NCBI GenBank assembly: GCA_900128585.1
Contig: LT642453.1
Location: forward strand, 1-17,271
DNA from: Stramenopiles sp. TOSAG23-3
Lineage: Eukaryota > Sar
Length of the DNA stretch: 17,271 nucleotides
Direction of reading: 5' to 3'
Shown piece after piece: positions 15,481 to 17,271 of this stretch. How positions within the stretch are numbered: the first letter of the stretch is position 1; every line of letters begins with the position of its first letter. Under the pieces are notes generated by a model. That model was not told where the DNA came from. It worked only from the letters and a program-made list of their open reading frames with translations, and searched no databases. A program made the translations under genes and the position numbers.

Positions 15481-16104
15481 GGTCCATGAGAGACGCAATG
15501 GGCAATATGACGCCACCCAGAATAAGGGCGGATAACAGGTAGAACAGCAAGGATAAACGGAAAAGGCCCAGCGAGCGCGACATGCGCGACGGTGGCAGAA
15601 TTCGTTTAATTTGAGAGGCTGAAGAACCTGGAGAAGTCGAGACCTCAGACAAATTTATTGGTCTATCGTAAAGAAAGAAAAGAATCAAACGTAAAATTTT
15701 TTTTTTTTTTTTTGATTGATTGATGATGCAGTAGGAGAGTCAGGTCGAGCTGGAGCGGAAGCGATGCGGAGGCGAATCATCCTTGCGATCAATAAGATCA
15801 AGAGTGATGCAGCCCACGCAGCGACCAGTGTAGTAATTTAAGCCAAATAAAATAACGTCATACGATGAGCAATAATCAATAATATTACCGCCTCTTCTTC
15901 TCTTCTTCTCTCTTTCTTCTTTTTTTTTTCGTCTTCTTCTTCGTCTTCTTCTTCTACTTGGTATTATCTTTTTTTTGTCGCATTTCTTTCTTCTTTTAAT
16001 TTCCATATCACACGTAACTATTACCTTTTAAAAAGTTCGTTTTCAAAGCAAATAATTCTTTGCGTGAACGTGATTGACAATAGATTGTGTCGTGTCTGAA
16101 CAAG
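15481..16104. other. Spacer and probable promoter region of the isomerase gene, with T17 and pyrimidine tract
   Basis: It contains a T17 run (15697-15713), GATT repeats, a moderate-GC stretch (~15720-15840) with no recognised gene, and a CTT/TCTT pyrimidine tract (15890-15956). The tract is the strand-opposite of the purine block upstream. Pyrimidine tracts close to a start are common promoter features in many protists, but no specific element can be identified. Confidence 0.45.
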
Positions 16105-16968
16105 ATGGTGTTGAACAAAATTATCACCACGTACTACCCCGATGTGCGCCCGTACACCCTGACTTCTATGGCGTACGAAGTGCGTGAAAATGGTGTTTGC
16201 ATAGCGTACTTTGACACTCAAAAGAACTTGCATGCCCTGACCTTAAATCAAATGCATGAAACATTTTTCGTCCTTGAACATGCAAAGAGAGACCCTAAGT
16301 GCAAGGTTTTGATATGGACCGCGACGGGGAGTAAAGCATTCAGCTCTGGAGCCGCCTTTGGCCTCAACCAGCCCGTCAGCTGTGCCCCCGAGGTGGCCGA
16401 CGCTTACCGTGCCCAGAAGATGTGCCCGGGGAACCCCGGGGACGCTGCGTTGAAAACCCAAACGCTGGCATTTTGGGACTTCCCAAAACCGGTAATAATG
16501 GCAATAAATGGCCTCGCCGTTGGAGGGGGTGCGAACATTGCCCTCATGAACTACGGGGATCTTGTCCTCGCATCTTCCAACGCACGGTTCAAGTGGCCTT
16601 TCAACAAACTGGGGCTCAGCCCGGAACTAGGATCGTCCGTAGTGCTGGCCGGCATTGTTGGTATCCCGAAAGCAAAACGCATCATGATGCTTGGGGAGTG
16701 GCTTTCGGCCGAAGGTGCTATGGGTATGGGGTTAGTGAACGAGGTAGTAGAGCCCGAACGGCTTCTCCCACGTGCAATAGAAATGGCGGAGCAAATGGCA
16801 GGGTACTCCCCATCTGGCATGTTTCGCATCAAGGACATAATGAACAGGCACACCCGAGCACAACTGGAAGAGATTTTGGACCACGAAGCCGCGTACATTG
16901 AAGAGGGCATTGTGGAGATGCAAAAAATGGTTGCTGCGAAAAAGGCCTCCAAGAAGGCCAAGCTGTGA
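16105..16968 (+). CDS. Peroxisomal enoyl-CoA isomerase/hydratase (crotonase family) with PTS1 AKL
   Basis: The product is 287 residues from ATG 16105 (A at -3, G at +4); in-frame codons upstream are non-ATG. Crotonase fold: first oxyanion-hole strand FSSGAAFG (~79-86), second oxyanion segment NGLAVGGGANIAL (~135-147), then FKWPFNKLGLSPELGSS (~163-179). The PF-x-x-LG-x-SPE-x-x-SS pattern is that of Δ3,Δ2-enoyl-CoA isomerases (ECI2/Eci1 type), with E174 the likely single catalytic acid, so isomerase is favoured over hydratase. The protein ends KKASKKAKL; C-terminal AKL is an accepted variant of the SKL peroxisomal targeting signal, and the preceding lysines favour it. Role: moving cis/trans Δ3 double bonds to trans-Δ2 so unsaturated fatty acids enter β-oxidation. 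Substrate range cannot be told from sequence. Confidence 0.92.
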   Translation: MVLNKIITTYYPDVRPYTLTSMAYEVRENGVCIAYFDTQKNLHALTLNQMHETFFVLEHAKRDPKCKVLIWTATGSKAFSSGAAFGLNQPVSCAPEVADAYRAQKMCPGNPGDAALKTQTLAFWDFPKPVIMAINGLAVGGGANIALMNYGDLVLASSNARFKWPFNKLGLSPELGSSVVLAGIVGIPKAKRIMMLGEWLSAEGAMGMGLVNEVVEPERLLPRAIEMAEQMAGYSPSGMFRIKDIMNRHTRAQLEEILDHEAAYIEEGIVEMQKMVAAKKASKKAKL

Positions 16969-17271
16969 GTGAGAGTAATGTTTGTTAAAAATAATTGAAT
17001 AACAGCATTTTATATTCATGTTTTGTTTTTCATATTACAATTCCTTGACCGATTTACAAGACAGAAAATGAGCACCTAAGTCACTTAAACTTTACGTGGA
17101 CAAAAACAATTATTTATATTGTAAAATCTAGGAAGGATGAATTGGAAATTTCAAGAGGTCATCCATATAAGTTTAGTCAAACTAATTACCGGTTATTCGT
17201 TTATAAAGCATTACAACAGAAAACGAGCGCATTTAAAACATTTAATGCCGCTTTTTACTTGCCAATTGGAA
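16969..17271. other. 3' flank of the isomerase gene
   Basis: AT-rich downstream sequence. No second gene, repeat copy or RNA is recognised before the window ends. Confidence 0.6.

Noticed and set aside
15224-15688. 154-codon minus-strand frame rich in Ser, Leu, Phe and Pro
   Set aside because: It lies opposite the purine-rich tract; biased strand composition removes stop codons and gives exactly this residue mix. No motif or credible start context.
15740-16006. Minus-strand frame with an Arg/Lys run
   Set aside because: The basic run is simply the translated complement of the CTT/TCTT pyrimidine tract; it sits in the promoter-proximal region of the isomerase gene.

Overview
This is nuclear DNA from a microbial eukaryote. 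It has six widely spaced, essentially intron-free protein genes on both strands. They are separated by 0.7-2.4 kb of very AT-rich, low-complexity DNA full of short repeats. The gene families (Prp19, DNAJC17, a polycystin-2 type channel, a peroxisomal enoyl-CoA isomerase) are strictly eukaryotic. Long single-exon genes, Sfi1-like Trp repeats, diverged ankyrin-type repeats and a PKD2 channel suggest a flagellated protist or alga, perhaps a stramenopile. That placement is a low-confidence guess and nothing in the window fixes the lineage.

Layout. 1-573: an (AAAG)n microsatellite, then a palindrome-rich block. 652-2362 (+): a coiled-coil protein with 33-residue-spaced Trp repeats and a C-terminal WW domain, split into two frames near 1678. 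2363-3505: AT-rich spacer with two copies of a dispersed ~60 bp repeat. 3506-5623 (-): a polycystin-2-family six-TM channel that also ends in a WW domain. 5624-7761: a long spacer with an unexplained GC-richer island (~6060-6340) and a short telomere-like tract. 7762-9270 (+): PRP19. 9971-10819 (+): a DNAJC17/Cwc23-type J-domain plus RRM protein. 10820-12579: spacer with a ~160 bp direct duplication, more dispersed repeats and a coding-like relic. 12580-13713 (-): an ankyrin-like repeat protein with an N-myristoylation-like start. 13714-16104: AT-rich spacer, then ~480 bp that is about 80% purine, then a pyrimidine tract. 16105-16968 (+): an enoyl-CoA hydratase/isomerase-family protein ending in the peroxisomal signal AKL.

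Functional links. PRP19 and the DNAJC17 homologue both belong to the spliceosome and sit in tandem. The two convergent neighbours at the left both end in WW domains, and their families (Sfi1-like centrin-binding repeats, polycystin-2) are both associated with basal bodies or cilia; a functional link is speculation. I see no prokaryotic-style operon, CRISPR array, tRNA or rRNA, and no clearly autonomous mobile element. The most unusual non-coding signals are a five-copy ~60 bp repeat with two alternative tails and a 10-mer, TAGACGACTA, recurring only between genes.
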